Shown: positions 10,962 to 20,122 of the stretch, piece by piece
How the letters are laid out: the number at the start of each line of letters is the position of its first letter
Position numbering within the stretch: the first letter of the stretch is position 1
NCBI GenBank assembly: GCA_014904985.1
Contig: MU129147.1
Location: 40,630 to 84,665, forward strand
Direction: 5' to 3'
Length of the DNA stretch: 44,036 nucleotides
Source: Hydnum rufescens UP504
Lineage: Eukaryota > Basidiomycota > Agaricomycetes > Cantharellales > Hydnaceae
The notes under the pieces: model-generated
Databases searched by the model: none
Told to the model about the DNA's origin: nothing
The model's input: the letters and a program-made list of their open reading frames with translations, nothing else
Made by a program: the position numbers and the translations under genes

Positions 10962-11095
10962 GCCACACACCTGCTGCGGCGGGTGTGTGGCCACATAAAG
11001 TATGTATTTCTTCCGTAGCTACAAACATGCAAAAAGAGCAGCAGTTGCTGCTCTTTTTGTGCAAGTTTTCTAAACTAACTTATCTTTTATTTTAG
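10962..11095 (+). repeat. Hairpin-intron module B-R4
   Basis: Near-identical tandem copy of B-R3, again 288 bp on: exon hairpin, ATAAA|GTATGT, 96-nt intron (11,000-11,095) with the CAAAAAGAGCAGCA stem at 11,030-11,059, CTAAC, TTTTAG. The exon before it differs from the previous one mostly by CpG-type transitions and a 2-nt indel. Confidence 0.75.
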
Positions 11096-11231
11096 GCCAA
11101 GACACCCCACCCCAATGCGCGAACCACGCAACCGCGAGCCCAAACCCTGTGTATGAACACGTACTGCAATGAGAATGAAAATGGGCAAAGGACCGAGGAT
11201 GCGCACACGAAGCCGCAGAGGAAATAAAGAG

Positions 11232-11381
11232 CCACACACCTGCTACTGCGGGTGTGGTAATCTTTAAAGTAAGTATATATTTACATGTCCGACCGTGCAA
11301 AAGGAGCAGCATAGGCTGCTCCTTTTGCATTGGTTTTCTTTTCTTTTTATTTTTACTAAGATAATACTTTATTTAATGTAG
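11232..11381 (+). repeat. Hairpin-intron module B-R5 (distal type)
   Basis: Exon hairpin 11,232-11,257, TTAAA|GTAAGT, 113-nt intron (11,269-11,381). The stem is CAAAAGGAGCAGC..GCTGCTCCTTTTG (11,296-11,329): an A:T pair replaced by G:C with both strands changed. CTAAG and TGTAG follow. The same distal type ends the C array (C-R9). Confidence 0.7.
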
Positions 11382-12202
11382 GTGCCCACTACCCGCGCCA
11401 TCCCCAAAACACGTGACTCCGAATGAAGCAAACCATGACCCCAAATGAAGCAACCTGCGACCCCAAATGAAGCAACCCGCGACCCCAAATGAAGCAACCT
11501 GCACAGGCTGGTCAGCCATATTTGATACCTATGATAGGTATCAAATTTGGGGCACTTTTTGGTACCTAAGTAGGTCCAATTGTGATGGGGTGCCAGCAGG
11601 GTGCCAATTGATAATTCAATATCAGAGAATCAGCCCAAATGGGGCCCCAATTGGGTATATGGGCCCCAATGTGGTGCCATGGGGCCCCAATGTGGCTCTA
11701 AAACAAACCCCTTCATAGTTTCCACACCACTCAGGCACTGGTGCTCATCATGCATTCAAAACTCGTGCAACTTCAACTTCACTCCTCATCACATCCCCCA
11801 GCCCATTACAGGGGAGTTTTTTGTTGGCTGACCACTGGCACCAGATTATACATTGAATTTCTTATTATTTTACAATACAAAGGGACACCCCAAATCCGAA
11901 AGCCTAAATAGAAATAATAATAAAATAACATGCGGGTCTGGTGCCTGCAGACACCAGATGCACATTACAAAGGGAAAAAAAAGAGGAAGAGAAGATCCAG
12001 GAGCCCACACACACAAGGTTTTGTGCACATGGGGCCAGCAATTCCCCCATTAGGCAATGTTTCGTTCAGGTACTGAGGGGTATTGGTTCGGTAATTGGGG
12101 CATTGGCCCGCAACAATGGTTGAAATTGCCAATGACGGCGACATAATCGATATCGCTGTCATTGTTTGAGGCACGAGAGGGGGGGGGCGATAGCAAGAGT
12201 CC
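11382..12202. other. Outer right end of B and outer left end of C
   Basis: No gene supported. About 11,400-11,500 holds four diverged copies of a short CCCCAAATGAAGCAACC repeat. At 11,521-11,700 lie the palindromes GATACCTATGATAGGTATC and GGTACCTAAGTAGGTCC and several GGGGCCCCAAT words, the terminal motif set. About 11,930-12,060 (CTGGTGCCTGCAGACACCAG and a following AGGAGCCCACACAC region) resembles 13,895-14,010, so both are probably outer ends of the same element type. The hairpin CAATGACGGCGA..TCGCTGTCATTG is at 12,130-12,164. Confidence 0.4.
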
Positions 12203-12334
12203 CTATAATGAAAATAGACCATATTTAGTAAACTTAAATCAGTGCAAAGGGGGCCAGCTTGCAACTGATGCAAGAGACCCCTGAGGACTAATGCTTACCT
12301 TCTCACCACACCCCAGCATCGCTGGGGTGTGGTG
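12203..12334 (-). repeat. Hairpin-intron module C-L4
   Basis: Exon hairpin CACCACACCCCAGCGATGCTGGGG.. (12,304-12,334), GAGAAG|GTAAGC, 96-nt intron (12,203-12,298), TATTTTCATTATAG. The intron hairpin (GGGGGCCAGC..) is partly broken. Confidence 0.65.
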
Positions 12335-12474
12335 TCCTGCTTATGTCGTCCTCAGTTCAGCTCTTCAGGTCGTTCAGTTGGCGCCTGGGCTAACAGTCGA
12401 AATTGCCAATGACAGCGACATAATCGATGTCGCTGTCGCTGTTTGAGGCACGAGAGGGGCAATAGCAATATTTC

Positions 12475-12612
12475 CTATGATGAAAATAGAGCATATTTAG
12501 TAAAACTTAAAGAAGCCCAAAGGGGGCCAGCCTGCAGCTGGCCCCCTCACCCAAGAGACACCTGAGGATCAAAACTCACCTTCTCACTGCACCCCAGTAT
12601 CGCTGGGGTGTG
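12475..12612 (-). repeat. Hairpin-intron module C-L3
   Basis: Exon hairpin at 12,589-12,612, GAGAAG|GTGAGT, 105-nt intron (12,475-12,579) with a different stem, GGGGGCCAGC/GCTGGCCCCC (12,522-12,547), TTCATCATAG. Shows that stem identity can change completely while pairing is kept. Confidence 0.7.
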
Positions 12613-12751
12613 GTATCCTGTTCACGTTGTCTTCGGTTCTGCTCTTCATGTCATTCAGTTGTGCGGGTCACAAAACCGGCAACGGTTCATAACGGTGACA
12701 ATAGGGTCGTCATCACCGTTCGAGGCGGGTCGCAGGGGATACAGATGGTAC

Positions 12752-12885
12752 CTACAATGAGAGAATTCATCATATTAGTAAAAGCATTGAGCTGCATAAA
12801 AGGGCAGCTTAAAGGTGCTCTTTTTGCACAAATAAATGATGCAACGTACCTTATCACCGCCCCCCAGCATTGCTGGGGGGTGGTG
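12752..12885 (-). repeat. Hairpin-intron module C-L2
   Basis: Exon hairpin CACCACCCCCCAGC..GCTGGGGGGCGGTG (12,855-12,885), GATAAG|GTACGT, 98-nt intron (12,752-12,849), imperfect stem GCAAAAAGAGCACC..GGGCAGC (12,794-12,829), CTCATTGTAG. Confidence 0.65.
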
Positions 12886-13036
12886 CCGTGTTTATGACAT
12901 TCGTGGTCTCGTTCTTTGCATTGTTCAGGTGTATGCCTGGAAATGTTCATGATGATGATGACGGGATTGCCATCACATCACAGCTGGCCGGTATCGTCAT
13001 TTGAGATGGCGGGGGTACAGACGACAGCAATTGAAT

Positions 13037-13173
13037 CTACAGTGAATGAAGTTATCAGTAAGAAATTAAGGCTACCCAGGAGAAGCGGCTTAATGTCACC
13101 CCTCCTGGAAAAAATAATAAGGAAAAAAATCACTTATCTCATCACCACACCCCAGCATGGCTGGGGTGTGGTG
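13037..13173 (-). repeat. Hairpin-intron module C-L1 with lost 5' splice site
   Basis: Exon hairpin CACCACACCCCAGC..GCTGGGGTGTGGTG (13,143-13,173) is intact, but the donor reads GAG|ATAAGT where others have GTAAGT, so GT has become AT. The 3' end reads CACTGTAG (13,037). The intron stem is weak (CCAGGAG..CTCCTGG). Confidence 0.6.
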
Positions 13174-14232
13174 TGGTGGGCCTCATTTGGCAAGCTTGCT
13201 CACTAAGCCACGACTCAACACCGGCAGGTTCCGCATTCAAAAAAGCGCTGAACATCTAATAGAAGGACACCACAGAGCATTGTGGAAGTGTATATACGAC
13301 ATAAAATAGGTGTTATATATATTTTATAATTATTGCTATAATATTATTGAGGAAAAAGGCAAGAATGAACCACCTGTATGTACCTACCAGAAAACCGAAC
13401 TAACTAGACGGGAGCCTGGCGGGCCGGGGTCGGGCTAGTTAGCCCCAGATCTTTCAATCCCACAACCCGCCAACCAATCATGGGTGTTACAAATCCAGTC
13501 AAATTGACCAATATAAAGACCGTGTGAAGCACAGAACGGAAAAATAGCCCTTAAGGCCATCCGTTAATTTCCTTATATAGTGGGCACATGGACTTATGGT
13601 TGAGCTCATCACCTTGGTCGTTCTTGAAGAGAGAACAACCCAAGGTGTTTCCCATGCACTCATGACAGCCTCTGCTATGGCCTGAAAACCGCCTATTCTG
13701 TCTTTAAGTTGCATTTCCTGATTAGGAAATCATGTGTTCAGTGCCCTTCTACTTCACACTCTTTAGTCCACTGTGGGCCCCCAAATTTTCAGGAGGATAT
13801 GCTAACCAGGCTGCACCAATATTCTAACTTATAACATTTAGGTACAGTATCTAAATACAGTCTATTTTACAAAAATTAAACTTTAAAAAAAACAAAAACA
13901 CATGACCAGTGCCTACAGGCACTGGCCACAAGGGTAAATGTCTGGAGGGGTAAAGGACACCCAGGAGCCAATGCACACCAATTTTGGTGTGCAGGAGCTC
14001 CAGGGTTGCCACTGTATTTGTCTTTTCGTCCTGGTACTGGATTCTTGGGTACCAGACATAGAGTCCAGTGGCTGGAGGACCCAGTCTCTCTTCTGATCAT
14101 CATTTTTCTTCCTTTCACAGGGTTTGTTGTCAGTGGGGGCCACCAGAACCCCGTCAACCTTGCACAATGTACAAGTCATGCAAATAATGCTGGCCCTCAG
14201 GCCGGCGCTATTCCCACCACTTGTATATCATG
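13174..14232. other. Inner left part of C up to the D palindrome
   Basis: 13,195-13,255 is the left core copy. 13,260-13,860 has no recognisable gene; a 71-codon minus-strand frame (13,499-13,714) is not convincing. 13,890-14,232 carries CCAGTGCCTACAGGCACTGG and the neighbouring words that resemble 11,930-12,060 and may be the outer left end of D that has no counterpart on D's right side. Confidence 0.35.
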
Positions 14233-14300
14233 GGGGGGTTGAACATGAGGTAGAGAGACAGGGGCAAGACCTTGGGCCCAGATGTCGCCACATGAGGGAC

Positions 14301-14445
14301 CTGTAGATTGGAAGAGGTATTGGTTAGTAAAAAATCGAAAGTGGGGCAAAAAGAGTGGATTTGACCACTCTTTTTGCCTAAATGTACATAATAAAAGGAG
14401 GGGGCTTACCTAGTCACCACACTCCAGGGCTCCTGGGGTGTGGTG
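14301..14445 (-). repeat. Hairpin-intron module D-L1
   Basis: Exon hairpin CACCACACCCCAGGAGCCCTGGAG.. (14,415-14,445), GACTAG|GTAAGC, 109-nt intron (14,301-14,409) with stem CAAAAAGAGTGGTCAAATCCACTCTTTTTG, CTAAC, TCTACAG. Confidence 0.8.
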
Positions 14446-15707
14446 ATGTGTCCTGGGCTTGTTGGCTCTGTTCGTTCGTTCATTCAAACTGGCAACTTCT
14501 GATACGCAACACCGGCAATCGCCCAGATTGAAAAGGTGCTGAAGCAGTCACTAAAGGAAACAACACACTGTAGTTAGGATAGGTATAACTATGTACATAC
14601 ATATAATACAAGGTCAATTTTTATTGGACAGAACAAGGAGGAACACCAAAAATGAGCAAGTTTCACATAGGGCTTATATTGCCATCTTGAAACATGATCT
14701 AAGGGGGTTCTGTGCATCAGATTGGTCCCATTTTTTAATATGCTACTTATACATATGTCTTATATTATTATAATCTATCAGGAATCTTCCCTATAGTTTT
14801 AAAATTTGACCCCATCCCCCCCCTTTAAGGGTGTCACACCATATCTGACAGTTGGGAGGCCAGGTTTTTACTGTTTAGTCATCTATGTATGTAATGAACT
14901 CCATTTCCTTCCATTCCTGGGCTTTATATGCCCTAGGGCTGGGCAAAAGTCAGAATTTCCTTATTTGGGTATGTGTGTTTCCTACCTTGTGGGCTTGGAT
15001 CCCAATATTGAAGGGTAATGTCCAGGATTTATAGTCTACTATGATATGCCTATGTAACCAGGACATTTCCGGAAATATATCCTGAATTATGATTTTCAGA
15101 GTAATGGCACTTCTGTAAGTGGGTCCACTTACAGAAGTGCCATTACTCTGAAAATCATAATTCAGGATATATTTCCGGAAATGTCCCGGTTACATAGGCA
15201 TATCATAGTAGACTATAAATCCTGGACATTACCCTTCAATATTGGGATCCAAGCCCACAAGGTAAGGAACACACATACCCAAATAAGGAAATTCTGACTT
15301 TTGCCCAGCCCTAGGGCATATAAAGCCCAGGAATGGAAGGAAATGGAGTTCATTACATACATAGATGACTAAACAGTAAAAAACCTGGCCTCCCAACTGT
15401 CAGATATGGTGTGACACCCTTAAAGGGGGGGGATGGGGTCAAATTTTAAAACTATAGGGAAGATTCCTGATAGATTATAATAATATAAGACATATGTATA
15501 AGTAGCATATTAAAAAATGGGACCAATCTGATGCACAGAACCCCTTAGATCATGTTTCAAGATGGCAATATAAGCCCTATGTGAAACTTGCTCATTTTTG
15601 GTGTTCCTCCTTGTTCTGTCCAATAAAAATTGACCTTGTATTATATGTATGTACATAGTTATACCTATCCTAACTACAGTGTGTTGTTTCCTTTAGTGAC
15701 TGCTTCA

Positions 15708-15746
15708 GCACCTTTTCAATCTGGGCGATTGCCGGCATTGTGTATC
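15708..15746 (+). promoter_or_regulatory. Conserved core of element D, right arm
   Basis: GCACCTTTTCAATCTGGGCG followed by ATTGCCGGCATTGTGTA is the D version of the shared core. Mirror copy at about 14,500-14,540. Function unknown. Confidence 0.35.
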
Positions 15747-15801
15747 GGAAGTTGCTGGTTTGAACGAATGAACGAACAGAGCCGACAAGCCCAGGACACA
15801 T

Positions 15802-15946
15802 CACCACACCCCAGGAGCCCTGGAGTGTGGTGACTAGGTAAGCCCCCTCCTTTTATTATGTACATTTAGGCAAAAAGAGTGGTCAAATCCACTCTTTTTG
15901 CCCCACTTTCGATTTTTCACTAACCAATACCTCTTCCAATCTACAG
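15802..15946 (+). repeat. Hairpin-intron module D-R1
   Basis: Mirror copy of D-L1: exon hairpin 15,802-15,832, GACTAG|GTAAGC at 15,838, stem CAAAAAGAGTGG..CCACTCTTTTTG, TCACTAACC and TCTACAG ending at 15,946 (109 nt). Confidence 0.8.
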
Positions 15947-16015
15947 GTCCCTCATGTGGCGACATCTGGGCCCAAGGTCTTGCCCCTGTCTCTCTACCCC
16001 ATGTTCAACCCCCCC

Positions 16016-16335
16016 TAGGTAACTGTGATTTATGCATTGCACTCTTCAGTGCAGTCCAGTTATAATCCTCGTTCCTCCATTGAGCACTATGTTCGATCTA
16101 CTGGTGCACTTTGGAATCAGATTCACGAGAATGATATCCGAATACCCGCGGATGCAGATGAATATCCACCAGGCGTGGTCCCCCCTCCCTCTGACCCTCA
16201 AATTTCCGGCATCATATTCGGTGAGATTGTAGATATAAGACCTTCAGATGATACATTTTCTCAATCTTTGCGGAATCTAGAATCCAGACAGAGGGCAATG
16301 ATCCCTAGTGCGGGCTATTCCGTCTAAACTTCCAC
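16016..16335. other. Unrecognised spacer between D and the helicase relic
   Basis: A plus-strand frame is open at 16,025-16,327 (100 codons) with no family I recognise. It ends just before the helicase relic on the opposite strand. Confidence 0.25.
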
Positions 16336-17420
16336 TCATTTCTTGTTACCTGATTCAGAATCTCCAGCCGCCTCCAACACGGCACATGCTGGTGTTGTGG
16401 ATAGCATGTCATCGAAGTCTCGAATGAGTTGGGTTGCATCTCTTGCGGAGCTTTGTGATAATACCACATAGGCATTGAATGGTGTCAGTCCTGTCAGTGG
16501 TTGTGCGAGATCAATGACAACGTAAGGGATGGTCTGTCCTTGAGCACGATAGTCTGTGAAGCCGTAAGTACCAGTCATTGGCAGTTGGTGTCGTTTGATA
16601 CTCCGAGTCGTGACCTTCAATTTTGTTTGTAGAGTGATCTTGAATGTCTGGTCGACTGGGAATATCGGTAGCACTCCTCCAACTCTCCTACATTACATCC
16701 TCTTGTGTAATCCAGCTTGACAAGTACGCAGGCTGGGGGATACCTCAGTGTGACTTAACACTGATCCTTATCCATGGTTGGTTCATGCGAATCAAGGATT
16801 ATCCAACAACTTTGCTGCATGCGCCATTTGCCACGTCTCGATCAATGTCGATATTTGTTGTGACCATCACATGCATCCTTATTGCGACGTCTACGGCAGT
16901 TGGCAACCTACCTGGTTCCATTTTGGATTTACCTGATTGGGCTGGCTTCAGTGCAATCCCCCGATGCTCTGCTACGGTAAGTGGTCTTTTCTTGACCATA
17001 TCCTTGGCTGGGCTAGTAAAGAGCTGATGCTTGGTGCTTGAAGAGTGCAATTTTGCGGCCGCTGCATTCCATTCAGTGTGAACACCATGACGCGGAGTCA
17101 TGGGTTGGTGTCGCTCCGGGGAGATATGTTGAAGTTAGCCTCTGGGCATTCACAGCACCCTGGGACTCGACTCCGCAATAGATGCAAATGCCTTTCGGAA
17201 CATTTGCCGCGCCTTGCATGTCGTAGTAAGTCAATCCACTCTGGGTCTGTCACATGCATTTGATCCTTTAGGATGATGACGTTTGTGAATGCTGCGTAGA
17301 TCTCGCTCCCTAATCTCTTGTCTTCTGGGTCATGATGCAGACTGCGTAGCCAATACAGTGGTGCTGATTTTTTCCCTCATCTTCACCAAACAATCTTTTG
17401 GCCTATTAATCTCATCCATA
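16336..17420 (-). pseudogene. PIF1-like helicase, C-terminal relic (Helitron-associated type)
   Basis: Minus-strand blocks in order match the C-terminal half of PIF1-like helicases common in mushroom genomes and Helitrons. About 17,400-17,130 gives an FTNVIILKDQMHVTDPEWID-like block. 17,101-16,799 gives TPRHGVHTEWN, then RLPTAVDVAIRMHVMVTTNI (the strand-separation core). 16,674-16,336 gives RHQLPMTGTYGFTDYRAQGQ followed by LTPFNAYVVLSQSSARD, the family's terminal motif. Frames differ between blocks and the Walker A and B domains are missing, so it cannot be functional. It sits in the middle of element C, between D and C's right arm, either as cargo or a separate insertion. The Helitron link is inference; no Rep domain or Helitron ends were seen. 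Confidence 0.75.
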
Positions 17421-17621
17421 TCTGTTGGAATCTTTTTTGAATATATTTACTCGTGCTCTATCTAATTTAGCAATCACAACCACAGCATTCTTGAATTAGT
17501 CAAGCAAGGTCAGCGGCAGCTTCAGCTGCCCCTTCTAGTCCATATTAGGATCCAAATAATTATTAAATATTATCTAATAGACATTTTAACGCACATACAC
17601 TGTCACATCTCCCCTTGGTTC
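17421..17621. other. Spacer inside C
   Basis: No gene seen. A small inverted repeat, GGCAGCTTCAGCTGCC, is at about 17,514-17,531. Confidence 0.35.
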
Positions 17622-17662
17622 GGCGCCTTTGTGAAGCCGGAACCTGCCAGCATTGAGTTGTG
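17622..17662 (+). promoter_or_regulatory. Conserved core of element C, right arm
   Basis: GGCGCCTTTGTGAAGCCGG and AACCTGCCAGCATTGAGTT are a diverged version of the shared core: the inner AATT has become AACC. Mirror copy at 13,200-13,255. Confidence 0.35.
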
Positions 17663-17697
17663 GCTTCATCTAATGGTCGCACCCAGGCCCGAACAAG

Positions 17698-17839
17698 CAC
17701 CACACCCAAGCATTAATGCTGGGGTGTGGTGAGGAGGTGTGTATTTATTATATATGCATGAAAGGAGTGGCTTAGAGCTGCTCCTTCATGCTCTGGTTTT
17801 TTTACTAATACTCTATTTACCCCCATCACCCTTACACAG
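17698..17839 (+). repeat. Hairpin-intron module C-R1
   Basis: Exon hairpin CACCACACCCAAGCATTAATGCTGGG.., GAGGAG|GTGTGT, 103-nt intron (17,737-17,839), imperfect stem CATGAAAGGAGTGGC..GCTGCTCCTTCATG (17,757-17,790), CTAAT, TACACAG. Confidence 0.65.
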
Positions 17840-17847
17840 CCTGCCCC

Positions 17848-17930
17848 GAATGACGACATGACGATGACGATGACGATGATGACAACGATGACAACGACGA
17901 CGATGACGATGACAACACGATCATTGTTGT
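17848..17930. repeat. GAC/GAT trinucleotide-like repeat
   Basis: A run of ACGATG, ACAACG and ACGACG words within the exon between modules C-R1 and C-R2. The left arm has related CGACATAATCGATGTCG words at 12,140 and 12,420. Confidence 0.7.
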
Positions 17931-17996
17931 CATAACAATTGCAGATTTTATGCTGCCCCCCGACCTGAATCGAAACCAGACGGGGACGAGGCAATA

Positions 17997-18132
17997 CACC
18001 ACATCCCAGCAGTGCTGGGGTGTGGTGTTAAGGTAAGTATATTACTTATTTTGCATGAGGGAGGCAGCTTCAAGCTGTCTCTCTTAGGTTCCTTTAATTT
18101 TTTATTAATCATGGAATATATTTTCATTATAG
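17997..18132 (+). repeat. Hairpin-intron module C-R2
   Basis: Exon hairpin CACCACATCCCAGC..GCTGGGGTGTGGTG, TTAAG|GTAAGT, 100-nt intron (18,033-18,132) with stem GAGGCAGCTT/AAGCTGTCTC (18,055-18,086), TTAAT, TTCATTATAG. Confidence 0.7.
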
Positions 18133-18355
18133 GGACTATCGCTACCGCCTAAAACACACCCCCCACTCTCTGGCCCCAAATGCACACCCCCCACCCAGAG
18201 GACAATGCGCCCACGCAGCCCGAATGAAAAACCCATCCACGCCATTCTGAATGAAATACGCCAACCCCCTCAGCCCCGAATGAACGCAGCCCCTCTACAC
18301 TCTCCGGGTCTTGTGACCGCGTATGAGGGAGGAATCCGAAGCACGAACCCACAGG

Positions 18356-18481
18356 AGCACCCCAGCTATGCTGGGGTGTGATGTTTAAGGCAAAGGTTCT
18401 TTGCTATGCGCGAGGGGCAGCTTTAAGCTGCCTCTTCCATGTCCTTAATTTTCACTAACGATATAAGCTCTTTCACTATAG
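18356..18481 (+). repeat. Hairpin-intron module C-R3 with GC donor
   Basis: Exon hairpin GCACCCCAGC..GCTGGGGTG, TTAAG|GCAAAG (GC in place of GT), 92-nt intron (18,390-18,481), stem GAGGGGCAGC TTTAA GCTGCCTCTTC, CTAAC, CACTATAG. GC-AG introns are a known minor class. Confidence 0.6.
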
Positions 18482-18583
18482 TCATGGTCGCGACCACAAC
18501 CCTCCCCCTGCACCTCAAACCACGATGACGTCGCCAGTATTGCCCATGACCCCAGGTCTTATGACAGACTGCCCTATGGAGTA

Positions 18584-18720
18584 CACCACACCCTAGCACT
18601 GCTGGGGTGTGATGATCAGGTGAGTACAGCCGCGACTTTCAAGCGAAATGGGCAGCTTTAAGCTACCCATTTTGCCCTGCTTTGTTTTTTTGCTGACATT
18701 AAGCTTTATCTTCATTATAG
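18584..18720 (+). repeat. Hairpin-intron module C-R4
   Basis: Exon hairpin CACCACACCCTAGC..GCTGGGGTGTGATG, ATCAG|GTGAGT, 101-nt intron (18,620-18,720), stem AAATGGGCAGC/GCTACCCATTT (18,644-18,674), CTGAC, TTCATTATAG. Confidence 0.7.
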
Positions 18721-18922
18721 GGACAATCGCTAGCCCTATGCACTGCCCTCGAGCGATTGAAACACCCCCCTACCTCGAATGATCATGGCCCCCAGCTTCG
18801 AACCTACGCAGCCCTCCCGCCCCCCCTTCCCTTCCCCTTGAATGCACGCACCCTCTGCGGGTCTTATGACCACATACAAGCGAGGAGTCCGACTGAGGAA
18901 CCTGTGGGGGCAGCAGGCAGTA

Positions 18923-19059
18923 CACCATGCCCCAGCAGTGCTGGGGTGTGGTCTTAAGGTACATATATTATCCTTGTACATGAGGGGGGCAGCTCTAAGC
19001 AGCCCCTCTTGTCCTGCTTCAATGTTGTTGACTGATGATGTGAAGAGCTTCCATTCTAG
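18923..19059 (+). repeat. Hairpin-intron module C-R5
   Basis: Exon hairpin ACCATGCCCCAGC..GCTGGGGTGTGGT, TTAAG|GTACAT, 101-nt intron (18,959-19,059), imperfect stem GAGGGGGGCAGC..GCAGCCCCTC, CTGAT, TTCTAG. The 239-codon minus-strand frame crossing 18,736-19,455 is a shadow. Confidence 0.65.
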
Positions 19060-19159
19060 GGAGTCGCCCCAGCTCGAACCCTGGCTTTGAATACACGCAG
19101 CCCCTGTATAGGTCGCATGACCATGTACGAAGGATGGATCTGCCGAAGCTTTCAGCAGT

Positions 19160-19308
19160 ACACCACAGCAATGCTGGGGTGTGTGTTGTTCTATATAAGT
19201 CACCTTGTACCCAACGACGCAAAAAGAGCAGCAAACGCTGCTCTTTTTGTGTTGGTTCTGTTTTGTTTTAGTTTTAACTAACCTATTTTCTGTTATTGCC
19301 TGAACCAG
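19160..19308 (+). repeat. Hairpin-intron module C-R6, both splice ends damaged
   Basis: Exon hairpin ACACCACAGC..GCTGGGGTGTGT is reduced. The donor reads ATATAAGTCACC, as if one G of AAG|GTAAGT were lost. CTAAC is kept but the usual TATAG is missing; the next AG is a CAG at 19,308. The intron stem CAAAAAGAGCAGC AAAC GCTGCTCTTTTTG (19,220-19,249) is perfect. First module of the B-like type in array C. Confidence 0.6.
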
Positions 19309-19448
19309 AACCCATGAAATGAAGATGCACCAAATGAGAGCAAATAGAACGGATGCCCACCAAACGATAACCCATGGGCCAACAAACCCCCCAAACAAAG
19401 ACACAAAATGACCCTGAAAACCCCAGTAAACCACTACCGAGAACGAAC

Positions 19449-19583
19449 CACACACCCACTACGGCAGGTGTGTGATTCTATATATGGTAAGTACTGTTTG
19501 TACCCCCAACGGCGCAAAAAGAGCAGCACTAGCTGCTCTTTTTGCGCTGATTTTAATGTCTAACTAACACTTGATTTTTATAG
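19449..19583 (+). repeat. Hairpin-intron module C-R7
   Basis: Exon hairpin CACACACCCACT..AGGTGTGTG, ATATG|GTAAGT, 97-nt intron (19,487-19,583), stem GCGCAAAAAGAGCAGC..GCTGCTCTTTTTGCGC (19,512-19,546), CTAAC, TTATAG. The next exon has a short GCCAAACGAGAACGA tandem repeat (about 19,620-19,665). Confidence 0.75.
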
Positions 19584-19789
19584 GTTATCACCTGAACCTC
19601 CAGCAATGAAATGAAGAGCTGCCAAACGAGAACGAGCTGCCAAACGAGAACGAACCGCCAAACAAACAAACCCCCACCCTGAAGCAACAGCCACCAAGCG
19701 AAACCCATGAATGATGACCTGCCGAAGACCCCCTGCCAAACAAGACCCACCCAGATGACGAAAACCACACACCCAAGAATGCACCAAAT

Positions 19790-19930
19790 GAACCACACAC
19801 CCGCTGTAGTGGGTATGTGGTTCAATATAAGGTAAGTGCTGTTCATACCCCCAATGGTGCAAAAAGAGCAGCCAGTGCTGCTCTTTTTGCGCTGGTTTCA
19901 ATCTCTAATTAATGCTATTGATTCTTCTAG
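19790..19930 (+). repeat. Hairpin-intron module C-R8
   Basis: Exon hairpin GAACCACACACCCGCTGTAGTGGG.. (19,790-19,823), ATAAG|GTAAGT, 99-nt intron (19,832-19,930), stem GCAAAAAGAGCAGC..GCTGCTCTTTTTGC, ATTAAT, TTCTAG. A lone 5' half of an exon hairpin also sits at 19,763-19,775. Confidence 0.75.
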
Positions 19931-20122
19931 GTTATCGCCCGGACCTCTACCAACAGAATGGACACCCACCAAACCCTCCCCCCCTGCCCCGGAAGCAACA
20001 CCATGAAGCAAAACCTGTGAGTGACAAACTGCCAAAGACTGTGTGCCAAATGAGACCCCATGGATGATGAACACCACGCCCAATGAAGACACAAAATGAC
20101 CCAACGCCGAGAACCCACATAA

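Larger units (their letters stand above)
8213..11830. repeat. Palindromic element B, module-rich, diverged centre
   Basis: Three minus-strand modules lie left and five plus-strand modules right of a diverged centre near 9,714. The innermost modules on each side (9,203-9,340 and 10,098-10,247) are mirror copies that share the intron sequence TTTATGCTAGTAGATACAAC. Around 9,690-9,740 the strands are still partly complementary (words such as TCAATTTTTCATG and GGCAATTG), giving a weak centre. The two arms carry different numbers of modules, so they have expanded independently. Outer limits are approximate. Confidence 0.6.
14233..16015. repeat. Palindromic element D (near-perfect, about 890-bp arms)
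   Basis: The strand is self-complementary from GGGGGGGTTGAACATG (left) to CATGTTCAACCCCCCC (right), centred at about 15,123 where AAGTGG-GT-CCACTT leaves a 2-nt spacer. Only small differences were seen between arms (for example TTTCC/TTCCT near 14,980 and a one-base A-run indel), so it is the youngest palindrome here. Each arm has one outward module. No open reading frame of note and no clear target duplication were found. Confidence 0.9.

Noticed and set aside
10797..11018. Exon-encoded protein in the B array
   Set aside because: One phase stays open in one exon (QPQAQPAGPPRPHETPH...), but neighbouring exons have stops and 2-nt indels, so a spliced protein is not supported.
10098..11381. 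CRISPR-like array of regularly spaced repeats
   Set aside because: Repeats are long hairpins that vary between units, the intervals are repeats of each other and not unique spacers, and the flanking genes are eukaryotic transposon relics.
13380..13480. tRNA-like GC-rich stretch
   Set aside because: No cloverleaf could be drawn; no T-loop GTTCGA with acceptor pairing.
19021..19059. Hammerhead ribozyme (ACTGATGATG word)
   Set aside because: The CTGATGA-like word has no matching GAAA core or stems; it fits a branch site of module C-R5.
18736..19455. 239-aa minus-strand open frame
   Set aside because: It crosses two modules on the wrong strand and includes hairpin and intron sequence; no domain is recognisable.
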